A DNA stretch of 64,000 nucleotides from Sandaracinaceae bacterium (GTDB taxonomy: Bacteria > Myxococcota_A > Polyangia > Polyangiales > Houyiibacteriaceae). How positions within the stretch are numbered: position 1 is the first letter of the stretch; each line of letters starts with the position of its first letter. The translations under genes and the position numbers were made by a program. The stretch is from positions 1 through 64,000 of the forward strand of contig JADJJE010000004.1 in the NCBI GenBank assembly GCA_016706685.1, written 5' to 3'. Positions 1 to 8,927 of the stretch are shown here, one piece after another. The notes beneath the pieces were generated by a model. That model ran no database searches and was not told the origin of the DNA. It saw only the letters and a program-made list of their open reading frames with translations.

Positions 1-1
1 G

Positions 2-2512
2 TCGACTTGGACTGCTGGCGTCCTCTGCGAGCAACTGGGTGGGTGGCAGGACGGCACGGGCCAGGCGTTCTACAACACAGGGACTTCATCGAGTGAGCGC
101 TACAACCACTGGAGAAACGGCGAGCCCAGCGGCGGGGATTGCGCCCAGATTACGCCCAGCGGTGAGTTCCGTTGGGATGCTGAACCATGCACGGCAACCC
201 GTGCGTTCATCTGTGAGCGTGCCCTGAGCACCGCCACGTGTGGCGACGGCATCGTGTCTGACGACGAGGACTGCGACGAAGGCTCTGCTGGTCCAACAGG
301 CGGCTGCGTTGGCTGCGAGATTACTCCGGGGTGGTACTGTTCGCGGTCTGGTGGCGCCTGCTCGCCGGCGTGCACGGCGGCTGGGAATTCCTTTAGTCTT
401 TTCCCCATGGATCTTGGCGAACTCGGAGCGTTGGAAGCGGGGGCTGAGAGTCGGGAGTATGTTCAGTGCCCGACCGCGCTGTCGGCCTACCAGGCAGACC
501 AAACCTGTCAGTACATCGCTCCGGGGTGGAGATTGTCCAGCATCACCACGGCCTTCGAGAACGGGAGAGTGGCAGATCGCCTGACCAGCAACGCGTGGAT
601 TGGTGCGCTCGACGAAGAGGACGGCGTTGCAGGGAATGAGGAGAACACATTCCGCTGGTTCGACAACGCTGTCTCGTGGGGTGGATTCAACGCGTGGGAC
701 ACCGGTCCCAATCCCGATGAGCCGAACGATTTTGGAAACGGTGAAGACTGCGCCGAGTCGTACACCAATGGTCTCTGGAATGATTTGCCCTGCTCGTCGC
801 CCCGCCAATTCGTTTGCGAAGGGCCAGCCTTCTGCGGCAACGGCGCAGTGGCGGGAACGGAGACCTGTGACACTGGGACCGCCAACGGCACCGGTGGCTG
901 CACCAGCACTTGCCGGATTGCGGGGGGCTGGGGATGCGCGCTTCCCGGTGGTCAAGACGATGGGGATCCGGACTTCCTGATGGACGACACGATTTGTCCC
1001 TGGGGAGCGAGCTGCTGCTTCCAGGCGGCTCAGGCGCTCATCGGCGATGTCCGCATCGTTGGCGGTGAGCTCGAGTGGAGCACTGTCGCGGAGGCTGGTA
1101 CCACCGGGTTCCAGGTCTCGGCGCTGCGCCGGGGCCAGTGGGTGGACCTCCACGAGGGCGTGCTGCCGGCGCTGCCGAACGCGGCGCAGGGGGCAGTCTA
1201 CCGCTTGCAGGCCACCGGCCTCCGCACCGCGACCATTCGCATTGTGGAGCACGAAGCCGGCGCGCCGGGCTTGACGGTCTACGAGGGCACGCCGCGCACC
1301 ACGAGTGGGGCGGCCACGCTCACGGGCAGCGACTTCAGCGTGACGGCCAACGCCCTCACCGGGCCGGCGGACATGGCTTCGGACGCGGCGCCTTCTCCGG
1401 CTGCGCGCCGCAAGGCGGCGGGCGACGAGCCGACCGGCGTGTTTGCGCTGGCGGCGGAAGAGGGGTTGATGCGGGTGACGTTCGCGGAGATCGCGGATGC
1501 GCTGGCGGTACCGGTGGAGACGGTGGCCACGAGCGTGGCGGCGGGCTCGCTGAGCATCACCACGTACGGGAACCCCGTGGCGTGGACGCAGGTGGACGGC
1601 ACGGAGGACGCCATTGCGTTCACCGCGCGGCGGCGTACCAGCGTCTATGGCGGCACGCGGCCCTATGAGCTGCGGCTGAACGCGGGCGTGGAGCTGGCGG
1701 CGGTGGACCGCGCGTTGGCGGACACGGCGACGGGCACGGGCACGCAGCGCATCGTGCACGAGGTAGACACGTTTGCGGCAACGGCCGTGAGCCCGGACCC
1801 GACGGAGGAGTTCTGGTTCCAGGCGGCGATCGGGAACCACAGCTCGTTCCAGGACTACAACGCGACGGTGGTGCTCAACGACGTGGACGGCGAGGCCGGC
1901 GCGTTCGAGTTCGCCTACTACGCAGCGCCGGGCCTGAGCAGCGAGAGCCCGCTGACGCTCAGCATGACCCTGAACGGGCAGCCAGCCGAAGCGCACCAGG
2001 TGACCACGACTGGGCTGGGCGTGGTGACCTTCGGGCTTCCGGCAGGCTCGCTGCTGCCAGGCCCCAACACCATCCGCATCCGCGCCACGTCAGCGGCGCC
2101 GGCGGGCACGGCGTTCGCGTACGTGGACCGCTACACACTCACGTTCGGTGCGCCGCTGGAGTTCGCGGACGCCGGGCGCTTCCAGGCGCTGAGCAACGGT
2201 GCGCTGGCGTTCGAGCTGGACGCGGCCGCGGGCACGCCCACCTTCTTGGTGGACGCCACGCTCGACCGGGTCATCACGGCCACGCGCACGGACATCGACG
2301 GCACGCGCGCGCGCTTCACGTTCGACGCTCAGGCGGGGCACGAGTACTTCGTGGCCACCGAGGGCGGCTGCACGCGCCCAGCGCGCTGCGCGCTCGCTCG
2401 GAGCAACACTTCGAGGACAGCAGCCGCGCGGCGGACTACGTGGTCATTGCCCCGGCGGCGCTGTTCGACGCGGCGACGGCGCTGGCGACTCGTCGTCAGA
2501 CGCAGGGCCTGA
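2..2512 (+). CDS. Secreted lectin-domain protein, N-terminal portion (5' truncated by window, frameshifted at 3' end)
   Basis: The reading frame is open from base 2, so the true start lies upstream of the window. The first 75 codons are the end of one C-type lectin-like domain (W, CAQI, FICE signature), followed by a Cys-rich DUF4215-like repeat (CGDGI...). A second lectin domain lies at about 400-830, with WIGALDEED, an EPN tripeptide, WND and a final FVCE, all typical of the calcium/sugar site. Another CGNG...C repeat follows, then beta-rich sequence with no recognised domain to about 2370. The frame runs into Arg/Ala-rich nonsense after about 2385, whereas protein-like sequence resumes one frame over at 2401. 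The two parts are therefore probably one gene separated by an apparent one-base deletion. The likely role is a sugar-binding, surface-exposed or secreted protein. Confidence 0.75.
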   Translation, partial: STWTAGVLCEQLGGWQDGTGQAFYNTGTSSSERYNHWRNGEPSGGDCAQITPSGEFRWDAEPCTATRAFICERALSTATCGDGIVSDDEDCDEGSAGPTGGCVGCEITPGWYCSRSGGACSPACTAAGNSFSLFPMDLGELGALEAGAESREYVQCPTALSAYQADQTCQYIAPGWRLSSITTAFENGRVADRLTSNAWIGALDEEDGVAGNEENTFRWFDNAVSWGGFNAWDTGPNPDEPNDFGNGEDCAESYTNGLWNDLPCSSPRQFVCEGPAFCGNGAVAGTETCDTGTANGTGGCTSTCRIAGGWGCALPGGQDDGDPDFLMDDTICPWGASCCFQAAQALIGDVRIVGGELEWSTVAEAGTTGFQVSALRRGQWVDLHEGVLPALPNAAQGAVYRLQATGLRTATIRIVEHEAGAPGLTVYEGTPRTTSGAATLTGSDFSVTANALTGPADMASDAAPSPAARRKAAGDEPTGVFALAAEEGLMRVTFAEIADALAVPVETVATSVAAGSLSITTYGNPVAWTQVDGTEDAIAFTARRRTSVYGGTRPYELRLNAGVELAAVDRALADTATGTGTQRIVHEVDTFAATAVSPDPTEEFWFQAAIGNHSSFQDYNATVVLNDVDGEAGAFEFAYYAAPGLSSESPLTLSMTLNGQPAEAHQVTTTGLGVVTFGLPAGSLLPGPNTIRIRATSAAPAGTAFAYVDRYTLTFGAPLEFADAGRFQALSNGALAFELDAAAGTPTFLVDATLDRVITATRTDIDGTRARFTFDAQAGHEYFVATEGGCTRPARCALARSNTSRTAAARRTTWSLPRRRCSTRRRRWRLVVRRRA

Positions 2513-3537
2513 CCACGGCGGTGGTGGATGTTCAGGACATCTACGACGCCTTCGGTCACGGCGACCACAACCCGTATGCCATTCGCGAGTTCTTCCGCGT
2601 GGCGCACGAGAACTGGTCCACGGCGCCGCGCTACGCGCTGCTGCTGGGTGACGGCAACATCGACTACCGCGGCGCGGGGGTGCACGGCTCGGGCAGCATC
2701 CCGCCCATGCTGGTGCGCACCGACCGCGGCGCCTTTGCGAGCGACATGTTGCTGGGCGACACCAACGGCGATGGCCGCCCCGAGGTGGCGATCGGCCGCG
2801 TGCCGGCGCACACCGTGGCCGAGGCCGACGCGTTCGTGCAGCGCGTGGTCACTTACGAGAGTGGCGACCTGGACGCGTTCACGCGCCACGCGCTGCTCGT
2901 GTCCGGCACCAACCGTGGCGAGGACTTCACGCGCTATGTGGACACGCTCGCCGGCCAGCTGGACGAGCGCGTGAACGCCGAGCGGCTCGACCGCGCGGCG
3001 CTCACGCTGGCGGACGCGCGCGCTCAGCTGCTCGGCGCCATCAACGACGGCAGCTTCTGGTTCCACTACCAGGGCCACGGCGCCAGCAGTCAGCTGGATG
3101 ACGACGGCCTCTTGACCATGGCCGACGTGGCGGGGCTGACCAACAGCAACGCGCTGACCATCTTCACCGGGATGTCCTGCTCCACGTCGCGCTTCGAGAT
3201 CCCGGGCATGGACAGCATCTCGGAGCTGATGCTGAGCGGGTCGCCGGGCGGCGCCATCGCGCTGTACGGTCCTTCGGGCCCGGGCTACAGCTACGAATCG
3301 GGCAACCTCGCGGAGGCGTTCCAGCGCCACCTGCTCACGGGGGACAACCTGGCTCAGGGCCGCATGGGCGACGTGGTGATGGGCCTGTGGGAGCCGGGGG
3401 CCAACGGCGCCCGCGCCTCGCGCGAACAGCTGTCCATCTACCTGTTGTTGGGTGACCCGGCCACGGTGCTGCCGGACCGCACGGAGCTGGCCCCGCCCCC
3501 GTGGTGGTGGACCCGCCCGATCAGGATGGCGGCGTGA
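2401..3537 (+). CDS. Peptidase family C25 (gingipain-like) cysteine protease domain of the same broken gene
   Basis: This segment continues the upstream lectin gene in a different frame; it opens with ADYVVIAP, the usual beginning of a C25 catalytic domain. A likely catalytic His is in HYQGHG (codon 3076-3078) and a likely catalytic Cys in FTGMSC (codon 3178-3180), matching the HG...C arrangement of gingipains. An Asp-rich DTNGDGRPE stretch (about 2760-2783) may bind calcium. The first ATG/GTG-type codon inside this frame is near 2440, but it is not preceded by a convincing ribosome site, so I read the segment as the C-terminal half of the lectin protein. The frame itself runs off into PPPWWWTRP before a stop at 3537, while the natural continuation is in the third frame. 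The predicted function is extracellular proteolysis targeted by the lectin domains. Confidence 0.75.
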   Translation, partial: EQHFEDSSRAADYVVIAPAALFDAATALATRRQTQGLTTAVVDVQDIYDAFGHGDHNPYAIREFFRVAHENWSTAPRYALLLGDGNIDYRGAGVHGSGSIPPMLVRTDRGAFASDMLLGDTNGDGRPEVAIGRVPAHTVAEADAFVQRVVTYESGDLDAFTRHALLVSGTNRGEDFTRYVDTLAGQLDERVNAERLDRAALTLADARAQLLGAINDGSFWFHYQGHGASSQLDDDGLLTMADVAGLTNSNALTIFTGMSCSTSRFEIPGMDSISELMLSGSPGGAIALYGPSGPGYSYESGNLAEAFQRHLLTGDNLAQGRMGDVVMGLWEPGANGARASREQLSIYLLLGDPATVLPDRTELAPPPWWWTRPIRMAA

Positions 3538-3767
3538 CGGAACCGATGGTGGACGCAGGCGGCGTGGTGCGCGTGGACGCGGGTCGTGACGACGCCGGTC
3601 GCCCGATTGTGCCTGGCCCCGGCCCCGTGACCCCGCCCGGTGGCGCGCTCGGCGGTGGCGCTTGCACCGTTAGCGTGACCAGCGGCTCGGACACCACGGG
3701 TGGCCTCGTGCTGCTCCTCGGCGTGCTCGCCGGCCTCGGCCGCAGGGCTCGCCGCCGGGCGCGCTGA
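3498..3767 (+). CDS. C-terminal linker and MYXO-CTERM-like anchor of the lectin-C25 protein
   Basis: After a C-rich run at 3491-3500 the third frame encodes a low-complexity Asp/Gly/Pro/Val linker. It ends in a short motif containing one Cys (GGGACTVS), a hydrophobic helix (TTGGLVLLLGVLAGLG) and an Arg cluster (RRARRRAR). Cys-hydrophobic helix-basic tail at the extreme C-terminus is the layout of MYXO-CTERM type sorting signals on exported myxobacterial proteins. Adding one C to the run would fuse this frame to the C25 domain, so it is listed as the third piece of one gene. A hairpin directly follows the stop codon. Confidence 0.6.
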   Translation, partial: PVVVDPPDQDGGVTEPMVDAGGVVRVDAGRDDAGRPIVPGPGPVTPPGGALGGGACTVSVTSGSDTTGGLVLLLGVLAGLGRRARRRAR

Positions 3768-3779
3768 GCGAGCCCACAA

Positions 3780-3851
3780 GGGTCGCGGCCTCTCCGGTCG
3801 CGACCCACCCCACAACGCGAAAGGGCGGCCCGAGTCACTCGGAGCCGCCCT
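3780..3851. terminator. Paired hairpins between converging genes
   Basis: Two inverted repeats lie in the gap between the converging lectin-protease and cytochrome genes. The first pairs 3780-3787 with 3799-3806 (GGGTCGCG stem). The second pairs 3822-3829 with 3844-3851 and continues inwards (3830-3834 with 3838-3842, one bulged A), followed on the plus strand by TCTCTGTTTCTG. The second is a good intrinsic terminator for plus-strand transcription; both could act for either direction. Confidence 0.6.
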
Positions 3852-3952
3852 CTCTGTTTCTGTCCCCTCAGCGCCCGGTGCTCTTGCTCACTCTCTCGCG
3901 CGCGGGGGCTGCGAGCTGCGTGTGCAGCAACCGCGCGCGGCGCGCGGGGCGT

Positions 3953-4477
3953 TCAGTCGAACCCACCCTCGTCGATGAAGTCCTTCAGGTCCTGCAGCAG
4001 GGCCGCCGGCACGGGGCCACCCAGCCGCAGCGTCTCGTCGGCGATGGCGTCGGCGTTGCAGTTCGGAAAGCCCGCCACGCTGAAGGTGGCGCGCACGTCC
4101 GGGTCCAAGACGGCGACGAGCAGGCTGGTGTCCGAGGTGGCGCCGATGAATGGCACACCATTGCAGCCGGCGAAGTTGCCCTCGAGGCCGCTGGCGGTGC
4201 CCCGCAGCGTGCTGAGCGCGGTGATGTCGGTGGACCAGTCCATGGTGGCTTCGGTGCCCTGAACGCGGCCGGGGGCGTCTGGCGTGTGGCAGTCCGCGCA
4301 CATCTGGAACGTGGCGCTGTCGTAGATGTCGTTGAAGGTGACCGCAGAGCCGCCCATGTCGGGGTTGACGCCGGCGTCGTTGGGGTTGTTGATGGGCTCG
4401 TCCTCGCAGGCGCTGGCGGGAGCAAGCAGCGCGGCGAGCACCAGGGCAAAGTAGAAGTTCCCGTTACGGTGGCGCAT
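3953..4477 (-). CDS. Putative c-type cytochrome lipoprotein
   Basis: This 174-residue protein starts with a short basic segment and a hydrophobic stretch ending in a lipobox-like LAPASAC, so it is probably an outer-membrane or periplasmic lipoprotein. A low-complexity Asn/Asp/Pro linker follows, then CADCH, a CxxCH covalent haem-binding motif, near residue 60. The rest shows the small size and C-terminal helix (LLQDLKDFIDEGGF) usual for single-haem cytochrome c-like domains; two further Cys are present. No redox partner is encoded next to it. It is 23 bases downstream of the propeller/TPR gene on the same strand and could be its last cistron. The electron-transfer role is inferred from the motif alone. 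Confidence 0.7.
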   Translation of the reverse strand: MRHRNGNFYFALVLAALLAPASACEDEPINNPNDAGVNPDMGGSAVTFNDIYDSATFQMCADCHTPDAPGRVQGTEATMDWSTDITALSTLRGTASGLEGNFAGCNGVPFIGATSDTSLLVAVLDPDVRATFSVAGFPNCNADAIADETLRLGGPVPAALLQDLKDFIDEGGFD

Positions 4478-4500
4478 CTCGTGGTTCCTCAGGGGGCAAG

Positions 4501-7500
4501 CTACTCCGCGCGCAGGCGGAGCAAGGTCAGGTACAGCTCTAAGCGTAGCCGGTCCCGGCGCCAGCGGGGACTGGGGAAGCGCGTCATGAACTCATACGCG
4601 CCGCCCAGCTGGGCCTCGAGGTCCACGCCGAGCGACCCACGCGGGACGCCGCTGAACAGCACCAGCTCGGCCAGCACCACCAGAAGCCCCTGACTCACGT
4701 CGGTGACCACGCTGCCGGTGCGCTCGTTGAACTCTGCCACGTGCCCCAGGCCCGCCTCGGCGTGCTCGCGGGCGCGGCGTGGGTCTCCCTCGGCGCGGGC
4801 TACCAGCGCGCGGCGCAGCGACACCTGGGCGAGGGGCAGCAGATCGTCGTCGGCGTCCGTCTCACCAAAGAACCCGGCCAGAAGCTCGGCGCGCCGGGCA
4901 AGCGCGTGCTCGGCCTCGTTGTTGCGGCCCAGCCCAAGCAGGGCCTCGGCCCGCAGCCCCATCAAGAGCGCCTCGTAGCGCTGCGGCCCGTACACGTAGC
5001 GGTCCAGCAGCGAGCCTTCGGGCCGCGACTGCACACTGCCGTGTTGGCGCAGGACCTCCTGGGCCTGCTCCACCGCACCCAGGGCCGCCGCATACTCGCG
5101 CAGCGAGAGGCGCGCCGCGCTGAGGCCAATGAGCGCCTTCAACCGGTTCACGGGCGAGTTGTCGTCACCGGCCAGCGCGTCCAGCAGCTCTTCGTAGCGT
5201 GTGGCCGCCTCCGCGTGCTCATCCTGACGGGCCAGCTGGAAGGCCAGCTGATCCAGCACCAGCGCGCGGTGGCTGGCGAGCTCCGGGTGCGCCCCCAGGA
5301 AGCGCAGCGCCTCGCGCGCGGCGGCCACGGCCTCGGGCTGGCGGCGCGCATGGAAGAGGCTGCGAGCCAGCGCCAGGTGGAAGGCCAGCTGGGCCTCGGG
5401 GCGCGGGAAGGGCAGCCGCGCGCGGCGCTCGAAGTGCTGAACAGCCAACCGGTGGTTGCCGAGCGAGGCCTGCAGCGTGCCCAGGGCTTGCAGCAGCGCG
5501 GCGCGCGCGCGTGGCCGTGCGTGGGCCAGGTCGAGCGCCAGCAGGTAGTGGTGGTTGGCCTCGGCCGCGGCCACGCGCGAGCGCTCGCGGCGCGCCTGCT
5601 CGTGGCGCACGTAGCCCCACAGGTGGTGCACGGTCACGTCGCGGGGGAGGGCGTCGTCCACGCGCATCAGGCGCGCGAGGGTGGCCGCGACACGGCTGGC
5701 GAAGCGCTCGTTGCCGGCTTCGGTGCGCGGGATGCCCGGCAGCTCGCGGGCGTCCATGTAGGCCTGCGCAAAGAGGTAGGCCGGGTCGTCGGGGGTGCGC
5801 TCAAAGCGCTCGTCGTAGAACTCGCGCAGGTCTTCGCCCTGGGCGGCGCGCGCCTCGATGAAGCCCACGTGCGCGTCCAGCGTGCCGGGGTTGCGGCTGG
5901 CCTGGAAGAAGTAGCCCGCGGCCTCGCGCAGGTCTGCTTCGTGCAGTTCGCCGTAGGCGCGCTCCAGCACGATGGCCCGATAGAGTTCTTCAGCGTAACG
6001 CCGCTCGGGGGCCTCGGGGCGCACGCCGCTCGCCCACGTGGTGGCGAACTGGTACTGGAGGTACTCGCTGCCGTGGCGCGACGCGAACTGCACGGTGCGC
6101 AGCGCGATGGCGCGGCGCCGGTCCACGTTGGTGTCGCCGGTGTAGAGCGCGAAGATGCGCTCGCGCGCCGCCTCTTCCACGGCCCGCGTGGCGTGTGCGC
6201 GCGCGGCGTCGTCGGTCAGCTCGGTCTCGGCCAGCCTGACCTCGAGCGGGGTGAGCAGGCTGCGCAGGGCCAGCTCCACGTCCAGCATCAGGCGCAGCTC
6301 GCCGCCCTCGGGGCTGCGCGCCCGCGCCGCTTCGAGGGCCATGTCGGCCGCCTGGCGCTCGCGACCGCGGGTGAGCTCGCTCACCACGTCCAGCGCCTGC
6401 ACGATGCGCTCTTGCACCGACAGCGCGGGGTGCGCGGCCAGCGCGGCCTGCACCGCGACGCGGCCTTCGCGGTCGGCCAGATGGCCGTATATCTTGGCGG
6501 CGTGGGCGCCATAGAGGCGCAGCGTGTGGGGGTCACGCACGCGGTCCACGTGCTCGCGGGCCAGTGTCTCGAGGGCCTCGAGCGCGGGGGCCTTGTCGCC
6601 CAGGTCATCGAGCAGCTCGCTCGCGACCAGCCAGGACAAGGCGCACACATCCTCGGCGCTGGGCGCGCTGGGGGCGCCCGGGGTGCTCGGCGTGGCGGTC
6701 GCTGCGGGCCGAGCGGTGGCAGGCACCCCGCTCCCCGCTGCGGCGCTCCCCGCTGCGGGGCTCCCCGCTGCGGAGGGGGCTCCGCTGGGGCACAGCGCCC
6801 GCGCCGCCGTGAGACGCGCCCGCTCGCTGTCCACGTAGGCACGGCTCAGCTGCCCACGCGCCAGGGCCAGGTCTTCACGGCGGTGCCGCGCCAGCGCCTC
6901 CATGAGCTGTGCCCAGGCGGCCATGGGCGTGCTCGCGCCCGCCTGTGTGGCCAGGCGGCTCGCGTAGTAGATGGCGGACTCGTGCTCGCGCAGGTCGAGG
7001 TGCAGCGCCACCACCTCTTGCTGCGCGCCGTGCCGGCCCGGCCCTTCCGGCAGCAACACCATCAGGCGGCTGGCCACCAGCAGCTGTGCCCAGCGGTCAC
7101 GCGCCACGTGCAGCTCGGCGCGCAGGCGCTCGATGTCCCACGCGGCCGGCACCACGCCGTCGAGAGGGAGCGCATAGATGTCGAGCGACCCGCCGTGCGA
7201 GCAGGTCATCAGCAGCCGGCGCGGCGTGGGCGCGGGGTAGTGGCAGTTCCAGCGTGAGCTCGTGAGCTGCTCCACATCCTGCCCCGCGAAGGGGTCCGCG
7301 CGCGACGCGTCGTAGCCCACGCGCGCGATCACGCTGTTGTCCCGCCCGTCGATCACGCCGTCGCGGTTGGTGTCGTTCAGGTACTGCGAGAAGTAGATGA
7401 AGCGTCCGTCGTGCGAGAACGCGGGGAAGCCCGACACGCCCGGGAGGTCGGGAACGAAGACCGCCTCGCGCCCCACGGCGCCGTCTCCCGGCATGCGCAT

Positions 7501-8361
7501 CACGTGCAGCCCGCGTCCCACGCGGCTGGCAAAGCTCACACCAATCTCCGGGCGGCGCGCCTCCACCGCCACGTAGGCCAGGTGCGCGCCGTCGCGGGAG
7601 CGCGCGAGCCCAATCATGTCGCGCTCCAGCAAGCGCCGCGGTGCCCCGCCCGTGGCGGAGATGGCGTGCAAGATGAACCCGCTGTGCAGGTCGCGGCGCG
7701 AGAGCACACCCAGGGTCGCGCCTTCATCCAGCCAGATCACCTCGAGCTCGGCGGTCTCGTCGTCGGTCACGCAGCGCTCGCTGCCGGAGGGAAGGTTGCG
7801 CACGCACACGTCGCCCTTCGAGTCGTGCACGAACGACAGATACGCGAGGCGCTGACCGTCGGGGCTCACGCGCGGGAACGCATGGTCGCCCAGCGCGTCG
7901 AACACCGGCGTGGGCGCGGCGCTCGGCGGCGACTGCACCAGGATCTCGGTGGTGCCCAGCTCGTCGCCGATGAAATACAGCGAGTCGGTGCCCTCGGCGT
8001 AGCTGGCCATCAGGTGGTTGTTGTGCCCCGCGGTGAGCCGCACGGGCATGCGCACCGCCAGCTCGTCTTCGAGGCCGTCCAGCTGCGCCACCGCCCGCGG
8101 GGCCGCGCCGAAGAGCAACCCGAGAACCAGAGGCACCAGGAGCCCACGGCTGGCCTTCGTAGTCGTTGTCGTGAGCGTTGACGGCGACGGCGACGGCGAC
8201 GGCGACGGGCTACGCCAACCGCACCTGCGCGAACGACCCTGATCGGCACCGTGCGTGCCATGAGAGAACGCGTCGCCGTCGCCGTCGCCGTCAACGACAA
8301 CGTCCACGTCCACGTGAAGAGAGCCCGTGGCCTTCACCGGCGGCACTCCTTCTCGCGCCAC
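4501..8361 (-). CDS. TolB-like beta-propeller / TPR envelope protein
   Basis: About 1286 residues from a GTG at 8361 that overlaps the DUF1318 gene by 28 bases. A signal-peptide-like stretch (GLLVPLVLGLLFGAAPRAVA) occurs only at about residues 70-90. The first 65 residues are encoded by the hexamer-repeat element at 8158-8318 and are Asp/Val, Ser/Pro and Thr low complexity, so the true start is uncertain. Residues about 90-400 carry repeated FPRVSPDGQRLAY / FPAFSHDGRFIYF blades typical of WD40-like/TolB propellers, plus an EF-hand-like DTNRDGVIDGRD. The remainder is helical with TPR-like repeats, interrupted by an Ala/Pro/Ser linker containing a 15-bp tandem repeat. It is probably a periplasmic or surface scaffold. 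The conserved order with the DUF1318 and YdbH-like genes suggests one transcription unit concerned with the cell envelope. Confidence 0.7.
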   Translation of the reverse strand: MAREGVPPVKATGSLHVDVDVVVDGDGDGDAFSHGTHGADQGRSRRCGWRSPSPSPSPSPSTLTTTTTKASRGLLVPLVLGLLFGAAPRAVAQLDGLEDELAVRMPVRLTAGHNNHLMASYAEGTDSLYFIGDELGTTEILVQSPPSAAPTPVFDALGDHAFPRVSPDGQRLAYLSFVHDSKGDVCVRNLPSGSERCVTDDETAELEVIWLDEGATLGVLSRRDLHSGFILHAISATGGAPRRLLERDMIGLARSRDGAHLAYVAVEARRPEIGVSFASRVGRGLHVMRMPGDGAVGREAVFVPDLPGVSGFPAFSHDGRFIYFSQYLNDTNRDGVIDGRDNSVIARVGYDASRADPFAGQDVEQLTSSRWNCHYPAPTPRRLLMTCSHGGSLDIYALPLDGVVPAAWDIERLRAELHVARDRWAQLLVASRLMVLLPEGPGRHGAQQEVVALHLDLREHESAIYYASRLATQAGASTPMAAWAQLMEALARHRREDLALARGQLSRAYVDSERARLTAARALCPSGAPSAAGSPAAGSAAAGSGVPATARPAATATPSTPGAPSAPSAEDVCALSWLVASELLDDLGDKAPALEALETLAREHVDRVRDPHTLRLYGAHAAKIYGHLADREGRVAVQAALAAHPALSVQERIVQALDVVSELTRGRERQAADMALEAARARSPEGGELRLMLDVELALRSLLTPLEVRLAETELTDDAARAHATRAVEEAARERIFALYTGDTNVDRRRAIALRTVQFASRHGSEYLQYQFATTWASGVRPEAPERRYAEELYRAIVLERAYGELHEADLREAAGYFFQASRNPGTLDAHVGFIEARAAQGEDLREFYDERFERTPDDPAYLFAQAYMDARELPGIPRTEAGNERFASRVAATLARLMRVDDALPRDVTVHHLWGYVRHEQARRERSRVAAAEANHHYLLALDLAHARPRARAALLQALGTLQASLGNHRLAVQHFERRARLPFPRPEAQLAFHLALARSLFHARRQPEAVAAAREALRFLGAHPELASHRALVLDQLAFQLARQDEHAEAATRYEELLDALAGDDNSPVNRLKALIGLSAARLSLREYAAALGAVEQAQEVLRQHGSVQSRPEGSLLDRYVYGPQRYEALLMGLRAEALLGLGRNNEAEHALARRAELLAGFFGETDADDDLLPLAQVSLRRALVARAEGDPRRAREHAEAGLGHVAEFNERTGSVVTDVSQGLLVVLAELVLFSGVPRGSLGVDLEAQLGGAYEFMTRFPSPRWRRDRLRLELYLTLLRLRAE
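6729..6773. repeat. 15-bp tandem repeat, three copies, inside coding sequence
   Basis: Three consecutive 15-bp units (CGCTCCCCGCTGCGG, CGCTCCCCGCTGCGG, GGCTCCCCGCTGCGG) encode part of the Ala/Gly/Ser/Pro linker of the propeller-TPR protein. The unit length is a multiple of three, so copy-number change would keep the frame. Confidence 0.85.
8158..8318. repeat. Inverted array of CG-spaced hexamers (element 1)
   Basis: The left arm (8158-8209) and right arm (8271-8318) are built of hexamers with CG at each sixth base (left: 8158, 8164, 8170 to 8206; right: 8271, 8277 to 8313). Bases 8176-8201 are a perfect 26-base inverted copy of 8271-8296; the spacer is 69 bases. The element sits between the end of the DUF1318 gene and the signal-peptide region of the propeller-TPR gene, whose apparent N-terminus it encodes. 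Two further copies with the same hexamer vocabulary occur at 59632 and 63352. Confidence 0.85.
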
Positions 8362-8927
8362 TCACCGGCGCGCAGCTCCACCAGCGCCCCGCACGGCACC
8401 CGCATCAGGTGCAGCTCGCGCCAGGCCCGGCGCGCGTCGTCCGTGCTGCGGCCCGGCGCGCGCTCGGCCAGGAACTCCCACACCTGGCGGCGGTGCAGGT
8501 TCTCGCGCGCGCTCAGGCGGCCCACCTCGTCGGGGTCCACGTCCACGCGGCAGTCGTCGGGGCGCGGCACCAGCAGGCCATCGGCGCCCTCGCCCAGGCA
8601 GCGCGCGTCCAGCAGGGCCTCGATGCGCTCGTCGTCGGTCTCGGCGCGCGCCACCAGCTGCGCCACCACGCCCAGCTCGCCGCCCTCGCCGCTGGCCGCC
8701 AGGTCTTCGCGCGGAATGGCCTCGGGGCCGGGCTCGATGGCGGCGTCGTCCAGGCGCTGCTCGCGGTCGGGGTATTCGCCGGCGGCCTGCCGCTCGAGAG
8801 CGGTGTGCTGGCTGACCACGGCCACCTCGGCGCGCACGCAGCCGGACGCCACGCTGGAGAGACCCACCACGCACGCGGCGGCCAGCAACGCCACGGTGCG
8901 TGCCCTGCGGCTGATCCGATCACTCAT
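8334..8927 (-). CDS. DUF1318 (YdbL-like) lipoprotein
   Basis: About 197 residues from the ATG at 8927, chosen because it gives a good lipoprotein signal (ALLAAACVVGLSSVASGC) and because ATGAGTGA overlaps the stop of the upstream YdbH-like gene. After the lipidated Cys comes a TALERQAAG stretch. The C-terminal third (RRQVWEFLAERAP, WRELHLM, CGALVEL, a final GEWREKEC) resembles the DUF1318/YdbL fold, extended in delta-proteobacteria by a Cys-containing segment (RCLGEGADGLLV). In enterobacteria ydbL lies with ydbH and ynbE, which act in phospholipid traffic between the inner and outer membranes; here the pairing with a YdbH-like gene is retained, but I see no ynbE. The role in lipid transport is inferred from that context. 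Confidence 0.7.
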   Translation of the reverse strand: MSDRISRRARTVALLAAACVVGLSSVASGCVRAEVAVVSQHTALERQAAGEYPDREQRLDDAAIEPGPEAIPREDLAASGEGGELGVVAQLVARAETDDERIEALLDARCLGEGADGLLVPRPDDCRVDVDPDEVGRLSARENLHRRQVWEFLAERAPGRSTDDARRAWRELHLMRVPCGALVELRAGEWREKECRR

